Assembly: GCA_028753945.1 (NCBI GenBank)
Contig: JAPNXP010000002.1
Span: forward strand, 992,001 to 1,056,000
DNA from: Hexactinellida sp. DTS-2022
Lineage: Eukaryota > Porifera > Hexactinellida
Length of the DNA stretch: 64,000 nt
Direction of reading: 5' to 3'
Shown: positions 19,691 through 30,451 of the stretch, piece after piece
Layout: each line of letters begins with the position of its first letter
How positions within the stretch are numbered: the first letter of the stretch is position 1
Position numbers and translations under genes: made by a program
The notes under the pieces: model-generated
Seen by the model: only the letters and a program-made list of their open reading frames with translations
Databases searched by the model: none
Told to the model about the DNA's origin: nothing

Positions 19691-19959
19691 CTAATCGCTT
19701 AGTTATTATGCTACAATTGAAATAGGAAACTAATGGAGTTAGAACCGTAAGACGCTCTCGTAGCCACGAGACTTGTACTCCCGAATTATACGTAAACAGT
19801 CGGACTGGATAGGATTTTGCTTTCCTTTGAAATATACTTGACTTTGTTGAAAATAAGGTTTAACTGGAAAAATATCCGATAAACTATACAATAAAATCGC
19901 GATTTTTTTTAAAAATCGTAAATTTTGATGCTGTCTATGGATAAGTATATGTATGCTTT

Positions 19960-21508
19960 ATGACAGGAAAAGGAAAGAAATGCATTGTTCAAGTTGAAGA
20001 GATTGGAATAAAACTAATGAGAGCAAATAAAGTGATCAAAAAGTTACAGTTGAACAAAAGTATCAGAGCTCAGAGAATCCATAAAACAACTCTGTTAGAA
20101 AAGTTTGATTCCCAAATGCAGGAAATTACGAATTTCTTCATAACAACTGTTTCCCAGATGAATACAGAAATAAGATAGCATATTCATAATAGAGAGCACA
20201 CTAGCCGAGCCCGAGCTATCTCGCTACCTACCCTCATTATGTGGAGGGAAACTGCTAAGGAGAAAATAAGAAAGACTCAGCGCAATAAAGAACGCCAACA
20301 AACTTCAATCCCGGCAATAATTCTCGATACTATTATCACAAAGTACCAGTCACTGGACAAGCAACTGCAAGCTGAGATCCTAAAGCTAAGAACCTACCCC
20401 ATACCGGAGCCCTGGTGTTCTTATTGCATGAGACAGGGAATGACACACATTATAAAAGGGGAATTCATATTCTTCGTGCATCCCGGAATAAAGGAGGACA
20501 TGAGACCTCTGAACCTGTCCGATAGGGACCTACTGCCCGGGGGGATATCCCGTCAGGAATACGACACACGACTAAACAGGGTAAATACAGACACTGCATT
20601 AGCGATTGGAAAGCTAGAAGATATTAACGCGAGTGGTATGGAAAAACATTTTAAATGGTTCAAGAGTTCTTATGAGGAAATTGAGTGGAGAGTAAACTTC
20701 GCTTTCACAGAACTGAGAGATCTGTACAGAGACGCACGGAGCCTTGAGTTCCTTGTTGACAAGAACCAAGATGATGAGCTGCTGAAGAAAATATACGACA
20801 TCGTTCTCAGACATATACTACACTTTTTCAACAACATAATCGATATTCCTTCGGTAGCCATTGACACTCGTAATAACCCAATTGCAACAGTTTCGCCAAA
20901 GGAAGAGAGGAACATACCCACGGGCATAGGCGCCGAACGCGGGGGGGCAGGTGGGGCCCTGGCCCCCCGGCCCCGGACATTCGGGGGGGCTTGGTGGGGC
21001 CCAAGGCTCCAGACCCCTTCATGGTTTTAATTAATTTCATTACTGTTATTATGATGTGTATACCTTAATATATCGTAGATTATTCTTAATTCTTTTGGGA
21101 CGAGACCAGCCACAAGAAAGCGAGCAGATATCCGTGGTTGCAGGACATGAAAGCTGTCAGGAATGCCATAATCTGTCTCTTCACGGGGTGTCCATCTCCT
21201 CTTCAGATATTCTCATTCGAAAGAGAACTCATTTGTTCCGTAATAACAGAAAGCCAGATCACAGAGGCGTACCACTTTGCTGTCTACACTAATGCAGTCA
21301 CGGAGGAGAGCAGAAATTACATCTCAGACTTTTGGTACCGTACAATGCCATAAAGGTGTTTGATACAAAAGGTGTGTACATAGAGAGTATCCTCGAGGAG
21401 GGAACAGAACTGTGTCAGACCTCCAGACCGACAGGAATATTTGTAGAGTGCACAGGGTACATAACGTACTGTGACATGAAGGTGAACAACTGCATACAGA
21501 GACTCTGA
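19960..21508 (+). pseudogene. Broken NHL-type coiled-coil protein gene
   Basis: The only plus-strand coding trace among the genes. Open pieces: 19960-20178 (helical, Lys-rich), 20239-20924 (coiled-coil-like, with WCSYC at about residues 59-63), 21086-21353 (YPWLQDMKAVRN...), and, in another frame, about 21330-21508, whose AIKVFDTKGVYIES...TGIFVECTGYITYCD...NNCIQ reads as one NHL beta-propeller blade ending at TGA. Stops separate the first pieces, a transposon fragment replaces sequence at 20925-21030, and a frame change occurs near 21330. These breaks argue for a decayed gene rather than introns, since no GT-AG pair joins the pieces. It resembles in layout, but not closely in sequence, the intact NHL gene at 27962-29467. 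Confidence 0.5.
20925..21030. mobile_element. Truncated hAT-type element in the NHL pseudogene
   Basis: Begins CATAGGCGCCGAACG, matching the left end of the complete element at 3435-4020, followed by G/C homopolymer runs. No right terminus or flanking duplication found; end approximate. Confidence 0.5.
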
Positions 21509-21797
21509 TGGATTAGATGTTTGGTCATATCCTGTTAAAATTGCTGTTGAAATGATAGGATTTTTTGATATTTAGTAATTAATTTGACGTTAAGTAAATT
21601 GGGCAAATCGCTTCCATTTCAAAAATTGAACTCTGCCATTACTGGGTGGAATCCTCCTGCCAATTTTAATAATCAATAGAGAGGCCATATAATCAAAGGT
21701 AGCAAAAAATTGCTCTTCAACCAAATAATTTAGCAAATTGATAAATATTACTAAATCCTTACTCGCATACTTGTATACGTATATTGTTCATTAGAAG
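21509..21797. other. Spacer, nothing recognised
   Basis: AT-rich, no ORF or terminal repeats. Confidence 0.3.
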
Positions 21798-22130
21798 CAG
21801 GATATTAACAGAACTAGAATTGAACACTCCTCAGTGGCGTATCCAGGATTTTCATAAGGGGGGTGCTAAGGGCCGAATTTAAGGGGAGTGCTATGGATGT
21901 TGAAACTTAGGCCTGCACCGAAGCCCATCTGACTATTAATACAGCCGGCTTGATCACCCAGCTAAGGGGGGTGCTTTAGCACCCTGAGCACCCCCCCTGG
22001 ATACGCCACTGCTCCTAAGGTCACTAGAGTATATATTTTGTAAGCCAAAAGGTCAGGTTGTATACATACACTATGGGGGACTTTCGGAAGTTTTCGCAGT
22101 CCTAAACGCAAACTCCTGTATAAAACCCTG
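21798..22130. mobile_element. hAT-type MITE with nested insertion
   Basis: Inverted copy of the 25066-25258 family: starts CAGGATATTAACAG, ends CTGTATAAAACCCTG. Flanks ATTAGAAG (21790-21797) and GTTAGAAG (22131-22138) match at 7 of 8 positions. Contains the 180-bp insertion at 21832-22011. Confidence 0.7.
21832..22011. mobile_element. 180-bp inverted-repeat element with 5-bp duplication
   Basis: Ends CAGTGGCGTATCCAGG and CCTGGATACGCCACTG are perfect inverted repeats; CTCCT flanks both sides. Comparison with the uninterrupted copy at 25066-25258 (reading AACACTCCTAA on its opposite strand) confirms the insertion point. Superfamily not assigned. Related ends at 29637-30222. Confidence 0.75.
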
Positions 22131-22606
22131 GTTAGAAGTCAAATGTTCACAAATTGTAGGGTAACTTATTATTATAAAATCAATTATTCATTGTAGAAAT
22201 TAATATGCAATTTATTTAGTAATCAATCAGCCATCAATATACGAGTAACTACCCAAGTTCGAGGAGACCAGTAGAAAAATGATATTGTTTATAGCCTACA
22301 TATTATGTGCCATCGGTCACATATTGCAATGTCTAATACTAGATACTGTATCAGAGGCGGTACATCCTTTCGAACGGAGGAGAATTTACAGTATTTGAGC
22401 GAGGTCCGGCGATGATTAAATCATTAATTGGATTTATTATCAATGAATTGTTTAATTTAGAACAGATAGAGGTGGTACAGCAAAGCTGGCCATCCTGAAA
22501 AGTGGTACGGCGCTCGCCGCCCCTGCTGTAATGTAGGCGTTATAACTAATAAATAATGTCAGAATTCATAATTATACAAATCCTTTATTTGAAGATTTAG
22601 ATTATA
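22131..22606. other. Spacer, nothing recognised
   Basis: About 475 bases of AT-rich sequence without coding potential or visible transposon ends. Confidence 0.3.
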
Positions 22607-22748
22607 CAGCAAACTCCATTATAACTAAGTCGACTGTAACTTATAACGAAGATTTACGTATATTCCCAGACGGATAAAGTAGTGATTCCACTCCGTTTAT
22701 AACGAAGTAAACTAAGCCAAGTGGGCTGTAAAACGAGAGTTCACAGTA
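22607..22748. mobile_element. pogo-type MITE just downstream of NDUFAF3
   Basis: CAGCAAACTCCATTATAAC at the left and ACGAGAGTTCACAG at the right, TA-flanked on the left at 22605-22606. Ends 32 bases beyond the NDUFAF3 stop, so it may lie in its 3' UTR. Confidence 0.6.
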
Positions 22749-22780
22749 TATTACAATTTAATTATAATAATGGCATATAT

Positions 22781-23284
22781 TTAAATAAGTGTGACTTTTC
22801 GCGGAGGGATAAGAGCGGCCGCAACAGCCCTGCCTTCGTCCAACAGAAAATTGAAAGTAGAAGCCGCGTGTCTCGTGTCCTGTATCTCCACACTAATGCC
22901 TCGGATCTTCAGATACCGCGAAACCTCGGCATCAAGCCGCTCTATGCGCGTGCCTGTCCCAAACACTATTAGCTCCAAGCGCGGAAATAGCAATACGAAC
23001 AGCGCAAGGGTGGAGGGGGTAATCTCCCGAAAGGACTTTACCCTCCAACTGTAGATGTGTCTCGGGAGCAGCCCCACGGACCCCAGGTACCACTTGCCCT
23101 GAATGAAGAAGCCATTCACGTTAATCCTCTCCACCACAGAAGCTGTTAAGTCGGACTTAACTCCAAGCGAGGAGATGGTTGTGCGCTCTGGGACGATGTC
23201 TTCCAGCTCTGCATACTGCTTCTTCTGGCACCTCTGGCACCAGCCCAGCTGCTGCCAACTGACCACCCGCGTGTACCTCAGCAT
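22781..23284 (-). CDS. NDUFAF3: Complex I assembly factor NDUFAF3 (Mth938 domain)
   Basis: 167 aa, single exon, ATG at 23284. NDUFAF3 works with NDUFAF4 in early assembly of mitochondrial respiratory complex I. The Mth938-domain signature is clear: SSLGV, INVNGFFIQGKWYLGSVGLLPRHIYSW (54-80), a RLELIVFGTGTRIERL core (102-117), GISVEIQDTRHAASTFNFLLDEGR (129-152) and ALIPP (157-161). The N-terminus is basic with an MLRYTRVVSW start compatible with mitochondrial import. It carries a C-x-x-C pair (WCQRC, residues 15-19) that I do not recall as conserved. Length is similar to human (184 aa). Confidence 0.93.
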   Translation of the reverse strand: MLRYTRVVSWQQLGWCQRCQKKQYAELEDIVPERTTISSLGVKSDLTASVVERINVNGFFIQGKWYLGSVGLLPRHIYSWRVKSFREITPSTLALFVLLFPRLELIVFGTGTRIERLDAEVSRYLKIRGISVEIQDTRHAASTFNFLLDEGRAVAAALIPPRKVTLI

Positions 23285-23511
23285 CCAGCTAGCTATAGAT
23301 ACGATCTACAAATCTATAGTATAAATACAGTCAGGTCTGCATAGTGTGAACAATTTCCGTCTGCTTAATTAAAGGGATGGAGGAATAGAAACTGCATTTA
23401 TATATAAGATAAAACTAACTTCCAAATGTTATAATAAACGTTTGACGGTCCCTTACCTAAACCACTTGTCAGCAAATTATCAATTGATGTATTTACACGG
23501 ATCCTATACAA

Positions 23512-24992
23512 CAATGGTTCCCAACTTGGGGTACATGAACCCCTTGGGGGTGCACGGGACAAGAAGTGGAGTTAATATTGAGCATTTTTATGTACGTAAT
23601 TATAAGGCCACTGTTACACTATTCGTTGCCAATTTTTATCGTAGGACACACTCTAAAATAGTCATAATTAACTATTAACAAAATCAGAAACTATGACAAG
23701 CATTATTACCCAACGATTGCATTTTTATCAATAAGCTCCCACAAATTAGGATATTTGCTCATATAATTATTAACTATGTCGTCATCAAATAAAGAGATTA
23801 TGATAACGATGATGAGATGCCGCCCGCCCGCATCCTCTGATAGACTTCGTATGGAGCTGAAACAATGTTATCATTTTTAACACTGGTCTAATCTATAAGT
23901 TCATTCTGACTACTAGACTATATTGATTGATTACTATTTTGTTCTGTGAGTTACCCGACCCTTTCAAAGAGGGCGCCCTCTTTGAAAGGGTCCGTGCTGG
24001 TCTCATTTACCACAACCTACCTTTGTGAGGGAGGTTTTTCTCACTTGGTACAAATTAAAGAAAAGTACCGTAACCGGCGGGATATTTCTCACGACATGCG
24101 AGTTGCCCTAAGACTCAAGACCAAGGGGCGCATTGATCATAATAGTAAAAAAAAATTACATTGTTGTAAATGCACATGTGCATTTATACTTTGAAATATC
24201 TTTTAATACCGACTGGTCGGTTTTAATAGCCATTATGTGTGGTCCACTGGTCCTTATTGCAAAGAAAAGTCGGGGTCAATAGTCCTCAGAGTCCAGACTT
24301 AGGTATGTCCTGGGGTGGACATGCGCGGTGCCAGGTTTTTCGAACTGGGGGGGGCAGAGGGGGGGCAACCAATTTTTCAGGGGGGCAGCTTTCCATCCGT
24401 CAGAATTTATCTGAAAACAATGGAACTACGATTAACTTGCATACTTACAAACTATCCAAGGGATGTATAGGATTTTTTGCAATTATATTGCATATATTGC
24501 CATTAATAAATAAATATTTTATGTACAAATAATGTTATTTTTGAAGAAAATTATTATCACAAGTAGTCAAGAGAACTATAGAATGTCCATTTCCAAGTAT
24601 TTAGCAATGAAAATCCAGGAAATCCCAGCTATCCTTAAGAAATAACTGGTTAGATACGGTTCATACAAACGGTAAATTTCTGAAAGTTTGCATGTAAACG
24701 GTAAATGGTGTAAACGATAATGATACGCGTGTACAAAGCCACACCCAATTTTCTACCTGCCAACGCCAGAGGACTTTACCCATGTTCCACCCGTTCAGAT
24801 ACGTATTTACCCACCGGACTCAACAAACTCAATATATCACTTCTGACAGTGACTAAGATCTGTATTTAGTAATATAAAGTATTTCAATGTGCCTCCCCCC
24901 CCCTGCCCCGCGCCTGGGAGTGCACCACCAAATTTTCTATTATCAGGGAGGGGGTTCACAAGTTAAAAAAAAGGTTGGGAACTACCAGGGGC
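23512..24992 (+). mobile_element. Decayed autonomous hAT transposon
   Basis: Left end CAATGGTTCCCAACTTGGGG and right end GGTTGGGAACTACCAG are inverted hAT-type termini. At 23946-24194 an open plus frame encodes SVLVSFTTTYLCEGGFSHL followed by KYRNRRDISHDMRVALR, the conserved C-terminal dimerisation segment of hAT transposases of the ZBED/SCAND3 group. The rest of the transposase cannot be read. The right end abuts GGCGCCGAAC, the terminus of the 3435-type element, so another insertion has replaced the flank and no target duplication is visible. Confidence 0.7.
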
Positions 24993-25065
24993 GCCGAACT
25001 TTTGATCAAGTATACTCGATACCTCAGGCTCTGTAGTGATTATGTGTATATCGTAATAGGATAAG

Positions 25066-25258
25066 CAGGGTTTTATCCAGGAGAGCGCCATACGCCTAAA
25101 GGCGTATACATTGTGAAGAGTTTTCGTTTAGGAGCGCGAAAACTTCCGAAAGTCTCCATAGAGTAATACAAAACTAACCTTTTAGGCGTACAAAATTCAT
25201 ACTATAGTGACCTTATGACAGTTAGGAGTGTTCAATTCTAGACCTGTATAATACCCTG
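25066..25258. mobile_element. Complete hAT-type MITE, 193 bp
   Basis: Ends CAGGGTTTTATCCAGG and CCTGTATAATACCCTG; AGGATAAG at 25058-25065 and 25259-25266 is the 8-bp duplication. Reference copy for fragments at 1530-1797 and 21798-22130. Confidence 0.85.
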
Positions 25259-25379
25259 AGGATAAGTATTAGAAAATATATAAAATACACTCGCATTGTA
25301 ATAGTAAAAAGTAAAAAAATAAAAAAATAAAAATAAAAAGTAATTTGAGAACGATAAAGTGATATAACGCCGTGTGAGA

Positions 25380-26789
25380 TCAGCTGATGGAAGAGAGCTT
25401 AGCCTGAATAGAAGAGTTGGAGATTCCGTTGTACATCTTGTGAGACACCTTCCCCTTGAAGGAGTATGCAGGTGCCTGTGCCACTCCTTTGTGAGTAACG
25501 TTGGCAGCTATATCGTAGCTGCCGGGGGATAGGGAGGGATTGTCCGGCTTTTCTGCGTACGAGAGTCTAGCGCCGAATGAGTGGACAGGAGAGGAGCGCT
25601 TCGCCGGGAGAGGCGAGTAGTCGGAGGGGCCGGGTAGAAGGGCGCTGGCGGTCTCAGCTGAGACGACCACTGTCTTAGGACGGATGCTGTAGGAACAGGT
25701 GTGCGCGTGTCTGGAGGTGAGAATGCCGCGCGTGTTGTACTTGTTAGGCGCGGGCGTGAGAGAGGGCGGGTGGCTGAAGGGGGCACCGAATGAGTAGCAG
25801 GGGTCTAGGGGCCTGGTTACGGATGTGGAGGGATGGTATGCGGCGGGAGAGGGAGTGGAGAGCGTGCTGAACTCCGGGTAGTGCAGCACGTCGGGATACA
25901 CAGGGGCGCATCTGGAGGCGTGTATGGGCCCAGCGTCAGCTGAGAACGGACAGCAGCTGTTGTAGGAAGTGGCGGTGGGGGCTCGAGCCGGCTCCGCCTC
26001 GAAAGCCCTGTACTGCAGGCCCACACGCCTGGAGTACTTCCCACCTGTGTCAGAGACGGCACTCGGCGAGTAGCTGTTGGGGGCCGGGGCGCTGGCTCTG
26101 TGGACAGACTCGTGTCTGGACCTCAGCGAGTAGCTGATGCTCGTGTTGTCAGGCAGGTAGTAGCTGTTCGGAGCTGGCTTCGTATCCATGGTGAGTGCTT
26201 GCAAACGTCCCCCGAAGCTAGGCCCGGCTGTGGAGCCGAGCGAGCTCGCGATGTCGTACGCGCCGGCGCCGGGCACGCAGGTCTCGGCGCCCATTTCCGC
26301 TAGCTTCTCACCGATGGACAGCTTCAGTCCCGACAGCGAGGCGAGAGGGTGCGGAGTGTAGTCGGCCGGCCCCGGCGCGTGGAACCCGTGGGAGTCCACC
26401 GGCTGAGCGAATGTGCCGGGGTGTCCCACCAGGACCCCGCCCCTGTTCCTGCCGGAGAGGGAGGGCCTCTGCTCGGAGGTGCCCACATCGTTGTAGCGCA
26501 GATTTATGTTAGGGCCGGGGCTGGGCGTTATGTGGGGATCCTTGCGAGGCGCGTAGGGCCAGGTAGTCCCCTTTCCCTTCTGGGAGGCGAACTTGGTGTG
26601 CACGCGCAGCGGGTCCGAGCTGACGTCTCTGTCGGCCGGAGACGGGTAGGGCAGGGCGCGCGAGGCGCTGATGGCGTCTCTTCCCAGCATGGAGTACTTG
26701 GGCGTGCTGGTGGACACCAGCGTGAGGAGGGGCGTATAGTGGGCGGGCCCGGGACCCGCCTCCTCCAGAGGGACCGACCGGACAGGCAT
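25380..26789 (-). CDS. SHIPPO/sperm-tail PG-rich repeat protein (ODF3/CIMAP type)
   Basis: 469 aa, single exon, ATG at 26789. Family members (ODF3, CIMAPs, STPGs) coat or line microtubules in cilia and sperm tails. About a dozen repeats are spaced every 30-40 residues, each centred on a P-G-P-x-x-Y-like motif: GPGPAHY (near 13), SPGPNINL, APGPADY, VPGAGAYDI, APNSYYLP, APNSYSP, SPAAYHP, APNKYNTRG, LPGPSDYSP, SPGSYDI near the C-terminus. Intervening segments contain the typical SFGxRL / YSFGAPF blocks. No other domain. The exact orthologue cannot be named because repeat number varies widely. Presence implies the organism builds motile cilia or flagella. The other-strand and other-frame ORFs here are shadows. 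Confidence 0.85.
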   Translation of the reverse strand: MPVRSVPLEEAGPGPAHYTPLLTLVSTSTPKYSMLGRDAISASRALPYPSPADRDVSSDPLRVHTKFASQKGKGTTWPYAPRKDPHITPSPGPNINLRYNDVGTSEQRPSLSGRNRGGVLVGHPGTFAQPVDSHGFHAPGPADYTPHPLASLSGLKLSIGEKLAEMGAETCVPGAGAYDIASSLGSTAGPSFGGRLQALTMDTKPAPNSYYLPDNTSISYSLRSRHESVHRASAPAPNSYSPSAVSDTGGKYSRRVGLQYRAFEAEPARAPTATSYNSCCPFSADAGPIHASRCAPVYPDVLHYPEFSTLSTPSPAAYHPSTSVTRPLDPCYSFGAPFSHPPSLTPAPNKYNTRGILTSRHAHTCSYSIRPKTVVVSAETASALLPGPSDYSPLPAKRSSPVHSFGARLSYAEKPDNPSLSPGSYDIAANVTHKGVAQAPAYSFKGKVSHKMYNGISNSSIQAKLSSIS

Positions 26790-27178
26790 GCTATACTACT
26801 GCGGTAAATCCTGTTGAGTAGAGAAGTTCCTTATTTATTAGTCCAGCGGCAAAGCCATAAAATTTCAACAGATTGTTCATTTTTTTGATAAAAGCACCAA
26901 AATTTGTACACATGTATACTTTGGAGGTATTATGCGCCGCGGAATAGTCCCTGTGCGCACGCGCATTAGAGCTCGAAACTGTATACCTAGTATTAATTAA
27001 TCATCAACTATCCCATTGTTTCGAACTGTCCTTCAATCCCTTCAATTAAGTCAATCGTACATATGCATATATGTACAGTCAAACCTCCAAGATCCAGATA
27101 CCTCCTTCAACCGGGCAACATTTTTGTATAAGTTCAAAATTAAGCCATTAAGTAGCCTTTTTTTCCTTGGGTAAAGTA
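26790..27178. other. Spacer with a truncated pogo-like end
   Basis: Contains a TACAGTCAAACCTCC terminus at about 27074 without a convincing partner (a TTGACTGTA at about 27380 is the best candidate). GCGC-rich alternating motifs flank both sides. No ORF. Confidence 0.35.
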
Positions 27179-27343
27179 CAAGGCCGCATTAAGGGGGGGG
27201 CTATGGGTGCTGCAGCACCAGGGCCCAGGGCCTGAGGAGCCCATTAGGGGCCCGCATAGCGTGCCTCTAGAGAGTGTAAGACAAATAGGGGCCCTGAAAT
27301 TTTGGACAGCACCAGGGCCCAGACGACTCTTAATGCGGCCCTG
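27179..27343. mobile_element. hAT-type MITE, 165 bp
   Basis: Ends CAAGGCCGCATTAAG and CTTAATGCGGCCCTG; GTAAAGTA at 27171-27178 and 27344-27351. Internal GGGGCCC-rich inverted blocks. Confidence 0.82.
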
Positions 27344-27351
27344 GTAAAGTA

Positions 27352-27733
27352 TACCAAGTTTCGATGCGCGTGCGCAGTTGACTGTAGTGCAATGCGCGTG
27401 TGCACATGCACTAATGCGCGTGCGATAATACTTTTTATTAGATGGGTACTTTGATGATGTAGTGCGAATTTACTTCGAAACCGAATTTAAGTTATTTAAC
27501 AATAAAAAGACGATATAACTTAATTTGAACAAGTTTTTATGGGAAACAGGTCCGGCGAACACTATCGGACGTGTTAACTTTGACGAGCTGTCATGGCCGA
27601 TATAGGCACTCTTTCAAAATAAATTAGGGATTGAGACAACAACAACAACTAGCTATAACAGAAAGTATACAAATAAATATAAAGGTAGAGTCAAACATAG
27701 TTACTATATAGAGTATATCAAATAAGAAATTAT
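27352..27733. other. Spacer, AT-rich with GCGCGTG motifs
   Basis: Three AATGCGCGTG-like repeats at 27360-27430; otherwise no feature. Confidence 0.3.
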
Positions 27734-27895
27734 TTATATAGAGCTGAGCTTTGTCGAGTTCAGTTTTTCACTATGTGTATTCATGCACTGAGAAAGGTCA
27801 GTTTTTTTCCAGAGTTCGAAATTGACCTTTAGAAAGTAAGCCTGGGCTTTTAGTATGGGATAAAATCTGAACTCTACAAAGCTCAGCTCTATATA
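27734..27895. mobile_element. Inverted-repeat MITE, about 160 bp
   Basis: TATAGAGCTGAGCTTTGTCG at the left pairs with CTACAAAGCTCAGCTCTATA at the right. A related sequence in inverse orientation lies at 49272-49362 (CTGACCTTTCTCAGTGC and GCCCAGGCTTACTTTC blocks). Confidence 0.7.
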
Positions 27896-27961
27896 AGGAT
27901 TCCCATAAAATAAATTATAGAGAGATAGAGACAACAAATAGTTACTATAAGTATACATAAG

Positions 27962-29467
27962 TCAGAATATCTGTAGCGTGGCCTGTTTATAGTTGCAGAC
28001 TACATACACTCTCCCCTGTGTGTCGGTGCAGACGCCTCTCGGCTCCACCTGTCTCTCCTCTCCGTGTCGCAGCTCCAGCCGGTCAGTCAGAGCTCTCTTC
28101 ATGCTAGCGTCTCTGCGGAGTACGTACACGTAGGGGAGCGCAGCGTCCGAGATTAGGAAGCGACCTGACGCGTCTATGCAGAAGAAGGAGGGAGCAAACC
28201 TAGATACGATATCGGTGCTTAGGAACGTATTGGTAAGGATTCCTGTGTGATGGAATTCTATAACGAAAGGAGGTCTACTGTTTAGAACGAATATTTTGCT
28301 CTTATCAGTTTTAACATCAAGAGGACGGTAGAGACAGCTGTGTGAGAATGTCCGTACAATAGACTGGTTAAAGTACACATTAATTCTGTTATTAAAGGAG
28401 TCACACACGTACAGATGGGAATCTGAGAATGCTAGCCCTCTAGGGGTGTTCATTTCCCCCTCTTCGGTACCATGCTTACCGAAATAACCAGCCCCATGAA
28501 AGTATTTGTTATCGTCTAGAGATATCATGCTCTGGAGACGAATGATAACATCAAAAGTGTGGTTGATACGAGACACAGCACTCACATAGAGTTTACTGTT
28601 ATGGAAAGCTATGCCGCAGGGCTGAATGATAGGATAATTGGGATTGTATATTTCTGGACTTGGATTTAATATCGGATAATTCACTTTGCGTAAGACTACC
28701 TGATCGTTAAGAGGCATACTAAAATCCTCAATACTACTATGTAAGATTTTTGGATTAATGAAGTCCCCTTCACGTACAGTTTTACTGTTGATGGAATACG
28801 AGTATAGCATACAGGATGTGTTATCTAATATGTACACAGCATTGTCTATGCTGTCATAAGCTATTCCCTGCGGATACTGACACGTTAATTCCGGTATTCC
28901 TATTGTTGCGACAGGCCGGCATCTTGAAGAGTAGCCCTTAGATTCAACAGGCAACACAAACGGAGATATTACATCACTTATTTCCTCCTCTGCTACTGGC
29001 ATAGTTGGTTCTTTCGCTTCAATGTTTTCAACCTTAACTTCTCTCTTCTTATCTTGAGTATCTTCTATCCTGTTTTCTGTTAGCTCTACTTTTCCTATTC
29101 CCCTAAGCTGCTCACACAGCCCTTCCTCCCACACTATATCTACTCTGTATCTCGTGTGCTCGCTCTCCACTGCCTCTATCTTCCTATCTATGTCAGACAC
29201 AAAAGAGTGTTTGAGATCCCCAAATTCCCCTCTAGCGAACTGCTCCTCTATACCAGCCCTTATAGCAGTGAGAGAGGACAGCTTATCTGCATACTCGCTA
29301 TGTCTCCGAGTCTGTTCCTTCTCCACTCTGTCTAGCTCGGCACTCAGCTCGCTCTCTATCCGCTGCACTACGGATCTCAGCTGTGAGACCCGCTCTCTCA
29401 GAGCAGACCTGGCAGCCGCTACCCCCGCCAGCAGACCCCCTGTCCCCTCGGATGTCACCGTAGCCAT
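27962..29467 (-). CDS. NHL-repeat protein with N-terminal coiled coil
   Basis: 501 aa, single exon, ATG at 29467. Residues about 17-105 form a coiled coil (heptads of Leu/Ile/Val with Glu/Arg, e.g. LRERVSQLRSVVQRIESEL). A Lys/Glu-rich linker follows (about 120-170). From about 195 to 501 come NHL beta-propeller blades: CQYPQGIAYDSIDNAVYILDN, IQPCGIAFHNSKLYVSAV, MNTPRGLAFSDSHLYVCDSFNNRINVY, APSFFCIDASGRFLISDAA, VEPRGVCTDTQGRVYVVCN. The layout is that of TRIM-NHL proteins without RING or B-box; such proteins bind RNA or protein partners, but no specific function can be assigned. A 73-bp piece of its coding sequence is duplicated at 30452-30524. Confidence 0.8.
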   Translation of the reverse strand: MATVTSEGTGGLLAGVAAARSALRERVSQLRSVVQRIESELSAELDRVEKEQTRRHSEYADKLSSLTAIRAGIEEQFARGEFGDLKHSFVSDIDRKIEAVESEHTRYRVDIVWEEGLCEQLRGIGKVELTENRIEDTQDKKREVKVENIEAKEPTMPVAEEEISDVISPFVLPVESKGYSSRCRPVATIGIPELTCQYPQGIAYDSIDNAVYILDNTSCMLYSYSINSKTVREGDFINPKILHSSIEDFSMPLNDQVVLRKVNYPILNPSPEIYNPNYPIIQPCGIAFHNSKLYVSAVSRINHTFDVIIRLQSMISLDDNKYFHGAGYFGKHGTEEGEMNTPRGLAFSDSHLYVCDSFNNRINVYFNQSIVRTFSHSCLYRPLDVKTDKSKIFVLNSRPPFVIEFHHTGILTNTFLSTDIVSRFAPSFFCIDASGRFLISDAALPYVYVLRRDASMKRALTDRLELRHGEERQVEPRGVCTDTQGRVYVVCNYKQATLQIF

Positions 29468-29588
29468 AACACAGACAGACTAAGTACCCAAAGCTTACAA
29501 ACAGAGGCGTAGCCAGGGTGCGCAGTGGCACAGGCCGCAAACAAAGAAATTTGTACCCACCAAAATGCGCACTAGTATAATACTACTA

Positions 29589-30364
29589 CAGTAGAGTCTC
29601 CAAAAACGGACATTCCGAGAAGCGGACAACCCCTCTCAGAGGCGGATCCAGGGGGCCTGGGCCCTGTCACGAAAAAATTGGTCCGGGACCAATTTTGGCC
29701 TGCCATAAATGGCGACCAAAACTAGTCCAACCGGACCATTTATGGCCAGCCAAAATTGGTCCCGGACTAATTTTGGCGTGACAGCCCCCCCCCTTCGAAA
29801 CTGAAAATTAGGCTAAAATTGACAAAATAATTAAGAAACTTCAGCCTCAAGTTTGAATTATGGCTCCTTATAAAGAAATTAGCGTTTAAAATGACTTCTG
29901 AGTGTATATGTAACTCAAAAGAAATCTGGGGGTTACCTAATGTGACCAGAGGATTTTGGGCCAAAACCTGGACATTTCTCAAAATTCGGGACAATCCTGG
30001 ACACAGGTTATAAAAAACTGGACACTATTAGTCTAATGTGAACGAATCGGAGATATTTGGATGATAATAAAAAATAACTGCAAAAAAAACCTGGACTGTC
30101 CAGCTAAAAATTGGACAATGGTCACCCTAGGGGTAATTACCAGCCAGACCCCTTATAAGTTGGTCGCTACGCTCGCATTATTTATTTGGCCCCCCTTTTC
30201 AACATGTCTGAATCCGCCACTGCCTCTACAACGGACAAACCTCGTGGAACGGAATGAATTTTCTATATATGTAATAGTTAAGGACTAGACTCCGAGAAGC
30301 GGACATCTCTCTACAACGGACAAAATACATGCCTCCATGTGTCCGTTATTCGGAGACTCCACTG
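29589..30364. mobile_element. pogo/Tc1-type element carrying a nested insertion
   Basis: CAGTAGAGTCTCC at the left and GGAGACTCCACTG at the right, flanked by TA at 29587-29588 and 30365-30366. Inner part repeats GAGAAGCGGACA and ACAACGGACAAA. The 586-bp element at 29637-30222 interrupts it; without it this copy is about 190 bp, like 4202-4388. Confidence 0.8.
29637..30222. mobile_element. Nested inverted-repeat element, 5-bp duplication
   Basis: CAGAGGCGGATCCAGGG and GAATCCGCCACTG ends; CCTCT at 29632-29636 and 30223-30227. The empty site is predicted by the internal repeat of the host MITE. Contains a foldback of AATTTTGG / CCAAAATT at 29690-29790. Ends resemble 21832-22011. Confidence 0.72.
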
Positions 30365-30451
30365 TATATACTTCTACTGTATACTACTATACAGTCGATT
30401 CCGCTTAAAAGAGCCACCGGTTAATATATTTCTCCGCTTAATGGGGTTAAA

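Noticed and set aside
20925..21085. An intron joining the pieces of the plus-strand NHL locus
   Set aside because: No GT donor near the end of the first piece, and the gap begins with a transposon terminus.
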